Part shown: positions 10,590 through 19,200 of the stretch, one piece after another
Layout of the letters: every line of letters starts with the position of its first letter
How positions within the stretch are numbered: position 1 is the first letter of the stretch
Source: Pseudomonas sp. NBRC 111124
GTDB taxonomy: Bacteria; Pseudomonadota; Gammaproteobacteria; Pseudomonadales; Pseudomonadaceae
DNA length: 64,000 nt
Assembly (NCBI RefSeq): GCF_001320245.1
Contig: NZ_BCBA01000004.1
Location: 62,001-126,000, forward strand
Direction of reading: 5' to 3'
Position numbers and translations under genes: made by a program
The notes under the pieces: model-generated
What the model saw: the letters and a program-made list of their open reading frames with translations, nothing else
Told to the model about the DNA's origin: nothing
The model's database searches: none

Positions 10590-12905
10590 TCATCGAGGCC
10601 GGCTGGCCACAGCGCCTTTGTCCCGCTCACTGATCACATACTGCCGATACTCCGGGTCCGCCTTGATTTGCGCTTCGGTAAACGGCATGACAGCCAGCTG
10701 CTTGGCGGCGAATGCCTTGGTCTGGTCACTGAAATGCGCCGAGCCAGCTTCGCTGGACTGCGAAAACGCCAGCAGCCCACGTGCCTGTGGCCCCTGCTCG
10801 GTGAAACTCACCAACTGCAGATAGCTGGTACCGCTGACCACCAAGCGCTTGCCCGGCCCATGCGGCACGCTGAACATCGCGTTGTAGACCCCCAATTGCT
10901 GTGGCCCGCCCGGCACCGGCGTGCCATCGGCGGCCTGCTGGATCTGCCCCCAACGGCTGCCCTCCTCCACACCCGCCTGGGCCACTCGCTGTAATGACGC
11001 CAACGCTGCTTCACGCAACAACTTGCGCACTGCCGCCTGCTCTATCGCAAGGCCTCGCGGGGTGTGCTGGGGGGCTGTCGGGTCAAAGGCCACGCGCCAG
11101 CTCTGCGGGTGCTCGGCCATGGCCTCGACCATGTTCTGGAAATGCACCAGGCCGACACCGCTGTTCAGATCGGCCTTGCCATTCCAGGCGGCGAGGCTGG
11201 CACACACAGCCCGCAAGTCGGCCTCAGCCCCTTTGCACCACTGCAGCAGGTCGGGCAGCACCAGGCTGGCCAGGTACACGTCGTCATCCAGCACCATACG
11301 CTGCAGGTCGTCGACACCGAGTTTGGCATGGCCCTGCAGGCGCTCGAGGGCGAAGCGCCCGCGCATGCTCAGCGGCTGGTCACTGCGGCTGATCAACGGC
11401 GAGAACCCGGTCAACGGTTGGGTCGGGTTGGCCATCCAGGCCGGATCGTTGGAGTTCTGCACAAAGTCGTTTCGCTCCAGGCTAGGCAACATCCGCGCCG
11501 GGAAGATACCAGGCTGCGCAGCCTGGGCATCAACCTTCCACTGGCAAGCGCTGCGCGACCCGTCCAGCACCACCAGCGGGCCTTGCGCCGCCGGGTTGCT
11601 GCATTCGCTCAGCAGCTGCTGATCGACATAGGGCACCACCGACTGGTTCAGGTACAGCGCCTTGCCTTCGGCATCCACTGCCAGGGTGTTGACCCAAGGG
11701 ATGCCTTGCAGTTGCTCGATCGACCCTTTCAGCGACGCCACGCTGTCGGCACGGTTGATGCTGTACCACTGCTGCAGCACACGCGTGTTGTCCAGGTTGG
11801 CATCACGCAGGCTGTACGCCGCCTGGGCATCCCAGTCCAGTCGCCCGGGCCATTGCACCACCGGCCCGAAACTGGAGCTGTAAACCTGGCGGTCAACCTG
11901 GCTGAGCGTGCCATCCGCGGCCTTGACCGTGACGCTCACGGTCTGCTGTGCCATCGGTACGGTTTTACCATCCTGCAGGTAGTGGGTCGGGTCCTTGGGA
12001 TCAAGTTGCAGGCGGTACAGGGTGAAGTGCTTCGAGGTATCCACCGTGTGGGTCCAGGCCAGGTGGCGGTTGAAGCCGATGTTCACCACCGGCAGCCCGG
12101 GCAAGGCCGCCCCCATCACATCCAGCTTGCCAGGAATGGTCAGCTGCATCTGGTAGAAACGCATCCCACCCCTCCACGGGAAGTGCGGGTTGGCCAGCAG
12201 CAGACCACGGCCATTGGCCGAGCGCTGCGCCCCCACTGCCACCGCGTTGCTGCCACGCTCGGAGGCAAAGCGCTGCTGCTGTGCCAGTGCCACGTCAAAG
12301 CCCGGGGCTGCTTGCTGGGCTGCCAGCTTCGGGGGCTGAGCGCCCGCCACGGCTTCGGCGAACTGGCCCACGCCGCCTTCAGCCAGCAGCCGACGGGTCA
12401 GTTTGACCAGGTCCTGGCTGGTGATCGGGCGTACCCACTGGCCATCGCCACATTCCGCTGGCAGGCCTTGGCTACGCCGCTCGGCCAGGGCGCGGTTGAA
12501 ACCGCTGGCATAACCCTCCAGCAGTTCACGTACGCGCGCAGGCTGAGCCTGCATGAAGCCACTGACAGCCGTCGGCGTGTTGAGCCAGGTAAAGAACAGG
12601 TCGCTGGCCAGGTTGCCGCGCTGTTCAAGGGTCACACCTTGGGCACCAAAGTAGCGCGAGCGCTCACCATTGACCGTCAGCACTTCATTGGCCAACAGGC
12701 ACAGGTTGTCCTGAGCATAGGCATAGCCAATGCCATACCCCAAGCCGCGCTCGTCCTTGGCGACGATATGTGGCACGCCAAAACTGGTGCGGCGGATCTG
12801 CGCACTGGCATCAGCGCCGGTTTCCCGCGCCTGCACGGCTACGCTGGAGGCGACCAGGGCAGCCGCCAGGCTGGCACAGGTCAAAGGACGCGAAATTGGC
12901 AACAC
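10590..12905 (-). CDS. pvdQ: PvdQ-type acyl-homoserine lactone / pyoverdine precursor acylase
   Basis: A 771-residue periplasmic Ntn hydrolase, close in length and sequence to P. aeruginosa PvdQ as I remember it (shared blocks RLLAEGGVGQFA, LLANPHFPW, LQGIPWVNTLA, DFVQNSND). An N-terminal signal peptide ends near AVQA. Autoprocessing should occur before the nucleophile Ser in SERGSNAVAVG (about residue 219), giving alpha and beta chains. PvdQ removes the fatty acid from the pyoverdine precursor and can cleave long-chain AHLs. The GTG start is chosen because GAGGAG lies five bases before it; another in-frame GTG six bases upstream overlaps that ribosome site. A PvdS-type promoter lies upstream. 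Confidence 0.92.
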   Translation of the reverse strand: MLPISRPLTCASLAAALVASSVAVQARETGADASAQIRRTSFGVPHIVAKDERGLGYGIGYAYAQDNLCLLANEVLTVNGERSRYFGAQGVTLEQRGNLASDLFFTWLNTPTAVSGFMQAQPARVRELLEGYASGFNRALAERRSQGLPAECGDGQWVRPITSQDLVKLTRRLLAEGGVGQFAEAVAGAQPPKLAAQQAAPGFDVALAQQQRFASERGSNAVAVGAQRSANGRGLLLANPHFPWRGGMRFYQMQLTIPGKLDVMGAALPGLPVVNIGFNRHLAWTHTVDTSKHFTLYRLQLDPKDPTHYLQDGKTVPMAQQTVSVTVKAADGTLSQVDRQVYSSSFGPVVQWPGRLDWDAQAAYSLRDANLDNTRVLQQWYSINRADSVASLKGSIEQLQGIPWVNTLAVDAEGKALYLNQSVVPYVDQQLLSECSNPAAQGPLVVLDGSRSACQWKVDAQAAQPGIFPARMLPSLERNDFVQNSNDPAWMANPTQPLTGFSPLISRSDQPLSMRGRFALERLQGHAKLGVDDLQRMVLDDDVYLASLVLPDLLQWCKGAEADLRAVCASLAAWNGKADLNSGVGLVHFQNMVEAMAEHPQSWRVAFDPTAPQHTPRGLAIEQAAVRKLLREAALASLQRVAQAGVEEGSRWGQIQQAADGTPVPGGPQQLGVYNAMFSVPHGPGKRLVVSGTSYLQLVSFTEQGPQARGLLAFSQSSEAGSAHFSDQTKAFAAKQLAVMPFTEAQIKADPEYRQYVISERDKGAVASRPR

Positions 12906-12942
12906 GGGCACTCCTCGGATTCAGGGGGTCATTCCCGATCAG

Positions 12943-12967
12943 ACGAATGGCTGGATGAAAATTTTAC
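12943..12967 (-). promoter_or_regulatory. Candidate PvdS iron-starvation promoter of pvdQ
   Basis: On the reverse strand TAAAA is followed after exactly 16 bases by CGTC. The known iron-starvation box of PvdS-type sigma factors is TAAAT-N16/17-CGT, so only one base differs. The CGT is about 38 bases before the chosen GTG, a suitable -10 position. Its presence before pvdQ fits the known PvdS control of that gene in P. aeruginosa. Confidence 0.65.
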
Positions 12968-13108
12968 GCACACTGGCGCCATGAACCGTCTTCAAGAGAA
13001 CCGGCACAGAACTTTTTTCAGGCAGAGGCTGCAGATTTGCCCTTCTCATTCGTCCTAATCAGTGAGGCACCCAATATTTCGGGACAGTCCACGAAAAGGA
13101 GCATTCAC

Positions 13109-13474
13109 ATGTACAACCCGCAACCCCGATTGCAGACCGGGTGCGCCCCAGGCAAGGCGGCCAGTGGAGCGGCCGCCTGCGTGGACGAGCGTACCGGCAA
13201 CGAACAGATTCGCGAACTGCTGCGCAGCTACGGCCTGCGTACCAGCCTCATTCGCCTCAAGGTGATCGATGCGCTCTACAACGCAGACCGCACCGGACGC
13301 AGCATTGGTGTACGCGGCGTGCATGCGCAACTGGAACAATTGGACATACCGCTGTCATTCCTGAGTGTGCGTGAAGTGCTCAAACGGCTGTGCGCGGAGG
13401 GGGTGATCAGCCTTGGCAGCGACAAATGCTACAGCCTCAAGCCAGAATCGCGCGCCGTGCTCGAACAGCCCTAG
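13109..13474 (+). CDS. Fur-like winged-helix protein lacking the metal-binding domain
   Basis: A 121-residue protein divergent from pvdQ. Residues about 36-108 read like the Fur DNA-binding domain: LLRSYGLRTSLIRLKVIDAL, GVRGVHAQLEQL, and the recognition-helix-like LSFLSVREVLKRLCAEGVISL, where Fur has a TVYRxLxxLxxxGLV pattern. The chain then stops, so the C-terminal dimerisation and metal-binding half of Fur is missing, and there is no histidine cluster. AAAGGAG lies 8 bases before the ATG. Its place beside an iron-starvation gene suggests a link to iron control, which is inference. It could also be an unrelated small winged-helix regulator. Confidence 0.6.
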   Translation: MYNPQPRLQTGCAPGKAASGAAACVDERTGNEQIRELLRSYGLRTSLIRLKVIDALYNADRTGRSIGVRGVHAQLEQLDIPLSFLSVREVLKRLCAEGVISLGSDKCYSLKPESRAVLEQP

Positions 13475-13518
13475 CCGCGCTGACTGGAGGCCGGCCTGGG
13501 CTGGCCGGCCGGCAGGCG

Positions 13519-13707
13519 TCAGGGCTTGACCTTGCGCCGCAGAATCCCGTTGATCACGACCACGACCACGGCAATGGCAATGGCCAGCATCTGGAAGGTC
13601 TGTTCACTGATCGTGCCTTGCTTCTGGAGATGCGACAGGCCCAGCATGAGGCCCAGCACCACCAGGATGATGAGAAGCGAGTATTTGAGGCGCTGCACGT
13701 GTGTCAT
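13519..13707 (-). CDS. Small membrane protein of unknown function
   Basis: A 62-residue protein with two predicted transmembrane helices, about residues 10-27 (LLIILVVLGLMLGLSHL) and 38-55 (MLAIAIAVVVVVINGIL), and a basic end RRKVKP. AAGGA is seven bases before the ATG. I do not recognise a family. It converges with the preceding winged-helix gene. Confidence 0.6.
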   Translation of the reverse strand: MTHVQRLKYSLLIILVVLGLMLGLSHLQKQGTISEQTFQMLAIAIAVVVVVINGILRRKVKP

Positions 13708-13856
13708 CGAAAATTCCTTCAACATCGGGGGGTATTGGCTCACGAGGAGCGGCAGCAATGATACAACGCTGACACCTTGCAGCGCTGCATTTCCTGCTTA
13801 GTGTGGCAAGCCAGGCCTGAAAGCATCGGGTTTCCCCACTCGATGCTGGAGGCACC

Positions 13857-14315
13857 ATGCGCAGGTTCGCGCTATTCATCATATTGCTCACCCCTTCGCT
13901 GACCACTCACGCTCTGGACACCCGCCAGACGCCACCTGAGCAGTTGCTCGAGCTGGGTGGCCAGCTCGCTGCCCATGCTGGCAGCAGCCAATGGCAACAA
14001 CTGTGGCAAAGAACCCGTGCAGCGGGGCATCTGAAAGCCAAGCCCGGGCATCCCTACTTCACGATCCCACAACCGCAGTTGCCAGACCTGGCCCGCCAGA
14101 CACTGGCACACGCAGATCACGTCGAGGCCCTGGACATCACCCTCGCCCGCTATCGGCGTACTTTTCCCGACAGGGTCATTGGCATGCTCGATGATCAGCC
14201 ATTGAACAGCATTTGCCTGGTCATCGACTGGCGAACCTTGCCTGAAGCGCACGCGAAAAAGAGTGTTGCCTACCTCAAAGGTACAAGCCTACTGAACAGC
14301 TATCCCTGCCAATAA
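13857..14315 (+). CDS. Exported protein of unknown function
   Basis: A 152-residue protein with a clear signal peptide (MRRFALFIILLTPSLTTHA, cleavage after HA). The mature part is largely helical, has two cysteines near the C-terminus (CLVIDW and the terminal PCQ) that could form a disulfide in the periplasm, and has no motif I recognise. GGAGG lies six bases before the ATG. It may be the first gene of the small cluster that continues with the Mor-like regulator, but a 230-base gap separates them. Confidence 0.65.
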   Translation: MRRFALFIILLTPSLTTHALDTRQTPPEQLLELGGQLAAHAGSSQWQQLWQRTRAAGHLKAKPGHPYFTIPQPQLPDLARQTLAHADHVEALDITLARYRRTFPDRVIGMLDDQPLNSICLVIDWRTLPEAHAKKSVAYLKGTSLLNSYPCQ

Positions 14316-14547
14316 GGGAAGTGCCACCCACCTGATCGCTGAAAAATCAAAGCAACGAAAAATCGGGCCTGCACGGCATCACTAAGGCATCTTCCTACAT
14401 CGCGCGACAACGTTGCCTGCAAGCCCTGCTCATCGAAACTACAACTGCCAGCCAACTTCGCGCCTAGCGACAGCATCCGTCGCTCACCGAGAATTCCCCC
14501 ATGCCAACGACAGGCATCGCGCCCCATCAACCGCGAGGAAGTCTCAT

Positions 14548-14928
14548 ATGGAACTGCCAGATCTCACACTCATCGACATCGGCCAGTTACCGCATTCGCT
14601 GCAGGCCCTGATCGAATGCATCGGCCTTGAAAACGCCTACCAGCTGACCTGCGCTTACGGCGGCAGGCCCAAGTACATACCCAAACATCGAGAGCGCACC
14701 AAGCTCGCCGACGTACTGCCGGCCGATGCGCTCGATGCCCTGATCAAACGCTTTGCTGGCGTGGCCCTGGAAATCCCCAAGGCAGACCACTTCCTGCGCC
14801 AACTGCGCAACCTGCAGATTCAGAAAGAAAGCGCCAACGGCCTGTCACGCAGCCTGCTGGCCAACAAGTACGGCCTTAGCCTGCGTCAGATCGGCAATAT
14901 TCGCCGTCAGGAGCTATGCGCTCGCTAA
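14548..14928 (+). CDS. Mor-family transcriptional regulator
   Basis: A 126-residue protein resembling the Mor/C activators of phage Mu. The N-terminal half has the family pattern LIECIGLENAYQLTCAYGGRPKYIP, and the C-terminal helix-turn-helix is SRSLLANKYGLSLRQIGNIRRQ split as SRSLLANKYG and LSLRQIGNIRR. GAGGAA precedes the ATG by seven bases. No other Mu-like gene is nearby, so this is a chromosomal regulator, not a prophage remnant. A terminator follows, then two DUF2589-type genes it may control. Confidence 0.75.
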   Translation: MELPDLTLIDIGQLPHSLQALIECIGLENAYQLTCAYGGRPKYIPKHRERTKLADVLPADALDALIKRFAGVALEIPKADHFLRQLRNLQIQKESANGLSRSLLANKYGLSLRQIGNIRRQELCAR

Positions 14929-14941
14929 CAGCTTTCACCCT

Positions 14942-14968
14942 CGGCCGCCTGGAGCGGCCGTATTTTTT
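14942..14968 (+). terminator. Rho-independent terminator after the Mor-like gene
   Basis: CGGCCGC and GCGGCCG pair around CTGGA and are followed by TATTTTTT. It starts 14 bases after the stop and sits only 24 bases before the next start codon, so it could act as an attenuator on the DUF2589 genes. Confidence 0.82.
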
Positions 14969-14992
14969 ACGTGAAAAGAAGTGAAGACAATC

Positions 14993-15649
14993 ATGTCCAT
15001 CGACAACAGCCTCATCGGCTCGGTCATCAATGCATTGCCCATGGACCGCATGATCGCTGCCCCCCTGCAGGCCATGGTCCAGGCGCAGGTCACCGCGAGC
15101 AAATCCTATGCAGACTTCCTCATGCAGGTCTGCGTACAAGATGGCAAGGCCGTCGCCATCCAGTTCGACTACGACGAAACCATCGTTGACGAACAAGGCG
15201 AGTACAAAGGTATCGTCAGCAAATCCATGAAAGTGCCATTGCTGGCGGCCATCACTCACCCGAACATCACCCTCGATGAAGGTAACGTCGAGTTCGAACT
15301 GACGATCAGCCAGATGGCAGAAGACTTCAGCGAATCCAGCAAGAGCGGCGACCTGGCGGCCTCACTGGGCTGGGGCCCATTCAAACTGGATGTAAAAGGC
15401 AGCATCAGCAGCAAGTCCACGCAAACTCGCAAGAGCGATACCCGGGCGCGCTATGCGTTCAGCACCTCAATGCGTCGTCAGGATCCGCCGGAAGCCATGA
15501 TGCGGGTAATCGACTTCCTCACCGAAGCCGCCACAAAGCCGACCGTGGTCAAGAATTCCACGCTGGAGAGTACGGAAGAGATCTCCAAGATTGGGGTCTT
15601 GCAGCCGGAGTCCGAACCTGAGAAGAGCAGCGAAGAGAAAGCGGACTGA
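14993..15649 (+). CDS. DUF2589-type protein, first of two paralogues
   Basis: A 218-residue cytoplasmic protein with no signal peptide or membrane helix, recognised as DUF2589-like. The core reads MKVPLLAAITHPNITLDEGNVEFELTISQM, a linker rich in serine and lysine (SSKSTQTRKS), then DPPEAMMRVIDFLTEAATKP and an acidic tail (ESEPEKSSEEKAD). Function is unknown for the family. A GTG four codons upstream is an alternative start. Both candidate starts have weak ribosome sites, which fits control at the preceding terminator hairpin. Confidence 0.7.
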   Translation: MSIDNSLIGSVINALPMDRMIAAPLQAMVQAQVTASKSYADFLMQVCVQDGKAVAIQFDYDETIVDEQGEYKGIVSKSMKVPLLAAITHPNITLDEGNVEFELTISQMAEDFSESSKSGDLAASLGWGPFKLDVKGSISSKSTQTRKSDTRARYAFSTSMRRQDPPEAMMRVIDFLTEAATKPTVVKNSTLESTEEISKIGVLQPESEPEKSSEEKAD

Positions 15650-15673
15650 TTCGCCAACCCTCTCTTGACCGAT

Positions 15674-15708
15674 CGCCCCGCCCACGCGCGCGGGGCGCCT
15701 TGTATTTT
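15674..15708 (+). terminator. Hairpin with T-rich tail between DUF2589 genes
   Basis: CGCCCCGC and GCGGGGCG pair around an 8-base loop and are followed by CCTTGTATTTT. It is a moderate terminator or attenuator between the two paralogues; the second gene's AAGGAG follows immediately. Confidence 0.6.
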
Positions 15709-15723
15709 CAAGGAGCCGCGCCT

Positions 15724-16281
15724 TTGGACATGCCACCACCCCCCATGACCGCCATCGACCTGCGGGAAATCACCCGCGGCCTTCAGGAGGCCGCTGCGGC
15801 TACCAACAGCCTGATAGCCCAGCAGTACATCAACCTGTTCGACCAGTTCTTCGACTGCGACACCCAAGCGCTGGGAAGCCCCATGAAGGCCAAGATGGTC
15901 GAGGTCGCGATGGACGACAGGCACGTGATGCGCGTACCACTGTTCGCCCTGGTGGCGCCCAAAGGCCTGACCTTGGAGCGCATGCAGGTGGACCTGTCAG
16001 TACGGGTCAACGCCGCCGAGGGTCTACAGGCCTTACGCGAGGAATGCGATCGGGCCAGCGCAGCCAGCTTCAAGGTGACGATCGGCGCGCAGGGCCGCCA
16101 GGGCGAAGCCCGGGACCCTGACGAAGTGCAGATCCGCATGCAGTTTCATGCCAGTGAACCACCCGAGGCGCTCAACCGCCTGATTGAGGAATACACCAAG
16201 CTGATCACGCCCATACGCACGCCCGAGGCGTCTGTACCCACCGAAACCAACGAATTCATCGAGGCCGCCACCGTTCGCTGA
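15724..16281 (+). CDS. Second, divergent DUF2589-type paralogue
   Basis: A 185-residue soluble protein related to its neighbour: both share the order of an N-terminal helix (LQEAAAATNSLIAQQYINLF here), a VPL-x-L strand followed by LTLERMQVDLSVRV, a short variable loop, and the closing PPEALNRLIEEYTKLITP. The loop between is shorter and the acidic tail is absent. I choose the TTG start because GGAG lies eight bases before it; the ATG two codons later is spaced 14 bases. It converges with tamB, seven bases away. Function unknown. Confidence 0.65.
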   Translation: MDMPPPPMTAIDLREITRGLQEAAAATNSLIAQQYINLFDQFFDCDTQALGSPMKAKMVEVAMDDRHVMRVPLFALVAPKGLTLERMQVDLSVRVNAAEGLQALREECDRASAASFKVTIGAQGRQGEARDPDEVQIRMQFHASEPPEALNRLIEEYTKLITPIRTPEASVPTETNEFIEAATVR

Positions 16282-16288
16282 CGCCCCC

Positions 16289-19200
16289 TCAGAAGTCACG
16301 CTTGTAAAAAATGTCAAGGGAGCTTGCCAGCCCGCTGGCGGCCTCCAGATACACCTTTTTGCTCAGTTTGTAACGCAGCGCAATAGTGTTTGCCGGCTCG
16401 AACACCCCGACCCCGTAGCGCAAGCTGAGCTTCTCGGTCAGGTTGCCACTGGCGACCACGCTGGTGCTGTTACCGGAGCCTTCGGTATCCAGCTGGAAGT
16501 CATCGATCCCAAGCCCCGAGGCCAGGCTGCCGGTAATCCCCGCGCTGCCCGCCAGGCCCAGGCCCAGCGCTGCCTCGGCAAGCATGTTGTTGTCCTCCCC
16601 GGAAGTCCCCAGCGGGCGCCCGAGTACCAGATAGGACAACGCCTGCTCCTGGCTCATGGCCGGCTCCGAGAACACCGTGGTGGTCGGCTGCTCGGCACTG
16701 CCACTCAAGCGAATCCCGGCAATCACATCGTCGACCGTACGGATGGCCTCGATATCCAGATAAGGCTGATCGATCGGCCCGGCGAACAACAACCGTGCGC
16801 GGCGAATGGTCAGCCGCTGGCCGTAGGCACGGTAGCGACCATCGGCCAGGCTCAATTCACCGCGGGTGTCCATGTTGTCACCGATGTGCACATGGCCAAG
16901 CAGGTTGGCGGTCAGGCCGAAACCACTGAACGACAGCTTATCCTGCCCCACGACCACATCGATGTCCATGGCCATAGCCATGGGCGGCTTGCCCTCCTCG
17001 GTCTGGTGGCCGACGATGACTGTGTCGTCCGAGACCTTCACGGTCGAGGGCGGCAGCTCGCGCACTGTGATCTTGCCTTTGGGTACTACTACCTTGCCGG
17101 TGACCGCCAGCTTGTCGTCGATCAGGCGCAGGTTGAGGTCAGGCGCGACCTCAAGCGTGGCGTAGGGCTCGACGGTCACGGGCAACTGCTGGCCCTGCAG
17201 GCGCAGCTCCATACCCAAGGCCTGGCCCCAGGTCAGGTGGCCACTGAGCTGACCACGCCCGGCATCGCCGCTGCGCCAGTCACCGTTGAGCTGCACCTGC
17301 TCGCCGGCGATCAAGGCCCGCAACGACAAATCCTGCAGGCTGACCGGCAGTTCGGCACCACTGACCTCGCCATCGCTGAGCGTCAGGCTGCCATTGACCT
17401 GTGGCGCCAACAAGGTGCCGGTCAAGCGCCCGCTGCCGTTCAACTGCCCAGCCAGTCGCTCGACCATCGGCACGAATGGACGGGCGATCGACAGGTCCAA
17501 CCCGGCCAGGCGGAAGTCACCCGACAGCGGCTTGTTCTTGCCCAGCGGATCAAGACGCGTGTTCAGGCTCAACTCGCCCAGGCGCTCGCCGCGGAAGTCC
17601 AGGCGCGTATCGACCCTGCGCGGTGCCAGGGTACTGTCCAGGCGCAAGGCCTGGTAAGGGAAGTCGATCCAGCGGCCCTTGTCGCGCACGCGCAACGTGC
17701 CACCACTGGCATCGACGCGAATGGCGCCTTTCGGGCCACTGGCCGGGATATCCAGGTTCACGTCGGCATTGAGCATGCCTTGCCAGGCGAAGTCCTTCGG
17801 CAGCCATTGCGCCAGGCTCTCCAGCGGGAACTGCTTGAGGTGGTAGCGCAGGCGCGGCTCGGGCGCCAGGCGCTGGTCTTCACCGCACAGGCTGGCTTGC
17901 CCGGAGCGCCAGCAGTGGGCGCCAAAGTCCAGTTGGCCACTGGCCAGCCGCTGCAGGCGGGCCGGAGCCTGCAACTGCCAGTCCTGGCCCCCGGCCTGGA
18001 TTCTGCCGCTGGCGAGGCGGCCACGCCAGTCACCTTTGTCCAGCTGACCGTCCAGGCCCAAGTCGAGTTTGAGTTGCGGGCCATCCAGGGCCAGGGTGAG
18101 CGCCTGCTGGCGGATGTCGCCCTTGCCGTTGGCTTGCAAGGTTCCCAGCACCGTGTCGCCCAGGCGGATGCCATTGGCCTTGAGGTCGAGCGCCCCACGC
18201 TGGGCGCTGTCCAGGCGCGCCTCCAGGTCGAGCCGCTGGATGCGGTTCTCTTCTTGCGCCAGCTGCTGGCCCTGCAAGGTCAGGTTGCCCTGCGGAGCGT
18301 TCAGCGTGCCGCTGACATCCAGGCGCCCCTTGACCTGCCCTTGCAGCCTCGGCCACAGCTGCCCCAGCCGCGGCAGGTCAAGGTCGACACGCCCGGCCAG
18401 ACGCTGCTGCAGGCTGCCGCTGCCATTGATACGGTTATCCCCGAGTTGCACGGCCAGGGCGCCGAGGGTCCAGTTCTGCCCCGCCCCTTGTGCTTCTACC
18501 TTGAGCACGGCCGGCTGCCCGCGCAAACGCCCTTTGAGGTCGAGCTGGGCGTCAAGATTGAGCTGCTCGCCTTTCATTTCACCCTTGCTGCGCAGCGGCC
18601 CGGCCAGGGTGCCGGGCAGCTCGGCCAGCCAGTACGCAGGGTCCAAGGCTGACAACTGCAGGTCGACGTCCCAGGCCAAGGTATCGGCAAAGCGCAGCGC
18701 GACGTTGCCCGCCGCCTTGCCCTGGCCAGCCGTCAGGGCCAGCTGCGGCAAGCGCACCTGGCCCAGATCCCCTTCGAACGGACTGGCCAGGGTGAACGCA
18801 CCTGCCGGGCCATCGAGGTCACCCTTGAAGGTGCCGTTGTAGTTGCCATCGCGGTACTGCACCTGGGCATTGAAACGCTTGAGTGTCACCTGCGGCGGGG
18901 CCTCGAGCGGATACAGGCGCAGCCATGGGAAATCCTGCCAGTCGAGTTGAGCGTCAGCTTTCAAGCCCTGCTGCCAGTCGGCACTGGCCTGCAGCTTGAC
19001 GCGCTGGGTGTCGCTGGCGGTCAGGTCCAGGGCATCCAGCGTGGCCCCCTTGGCGTCCACCTTGCCGGTCAGCGCCAAGGCGATCGGTGCCTGTTCGGCT
19101 GGCAAGCTGGCGCTGCCGGTCAGTTGATAGCCCTTGAGCAGGTCGCCTTGGGCGTTCAGCACGAGCTGGTTGAACTGCAACGTGTCGGGCAGCGAAGCGG

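Noticed and set aside
11064..13058. A 664-codon open frame antisense to pvdQ
   Set aside because: The PvdQ reading is clear on the other strand; composition of the antisense product is Gln/His/Arg-rich as in typical shadows.
14548..14928. Mor-like gene as evidence of a Mu prophage
   Set aside because: No Mu transposase, head or tail gene lies nearby; neighbours are ordinary chromosomal genes.
16886..18652. A 588-codon open frame antisense to tamB
   Set aside because: TamB is continuous and complete on the reverse strand; no domain in the antisense frame.
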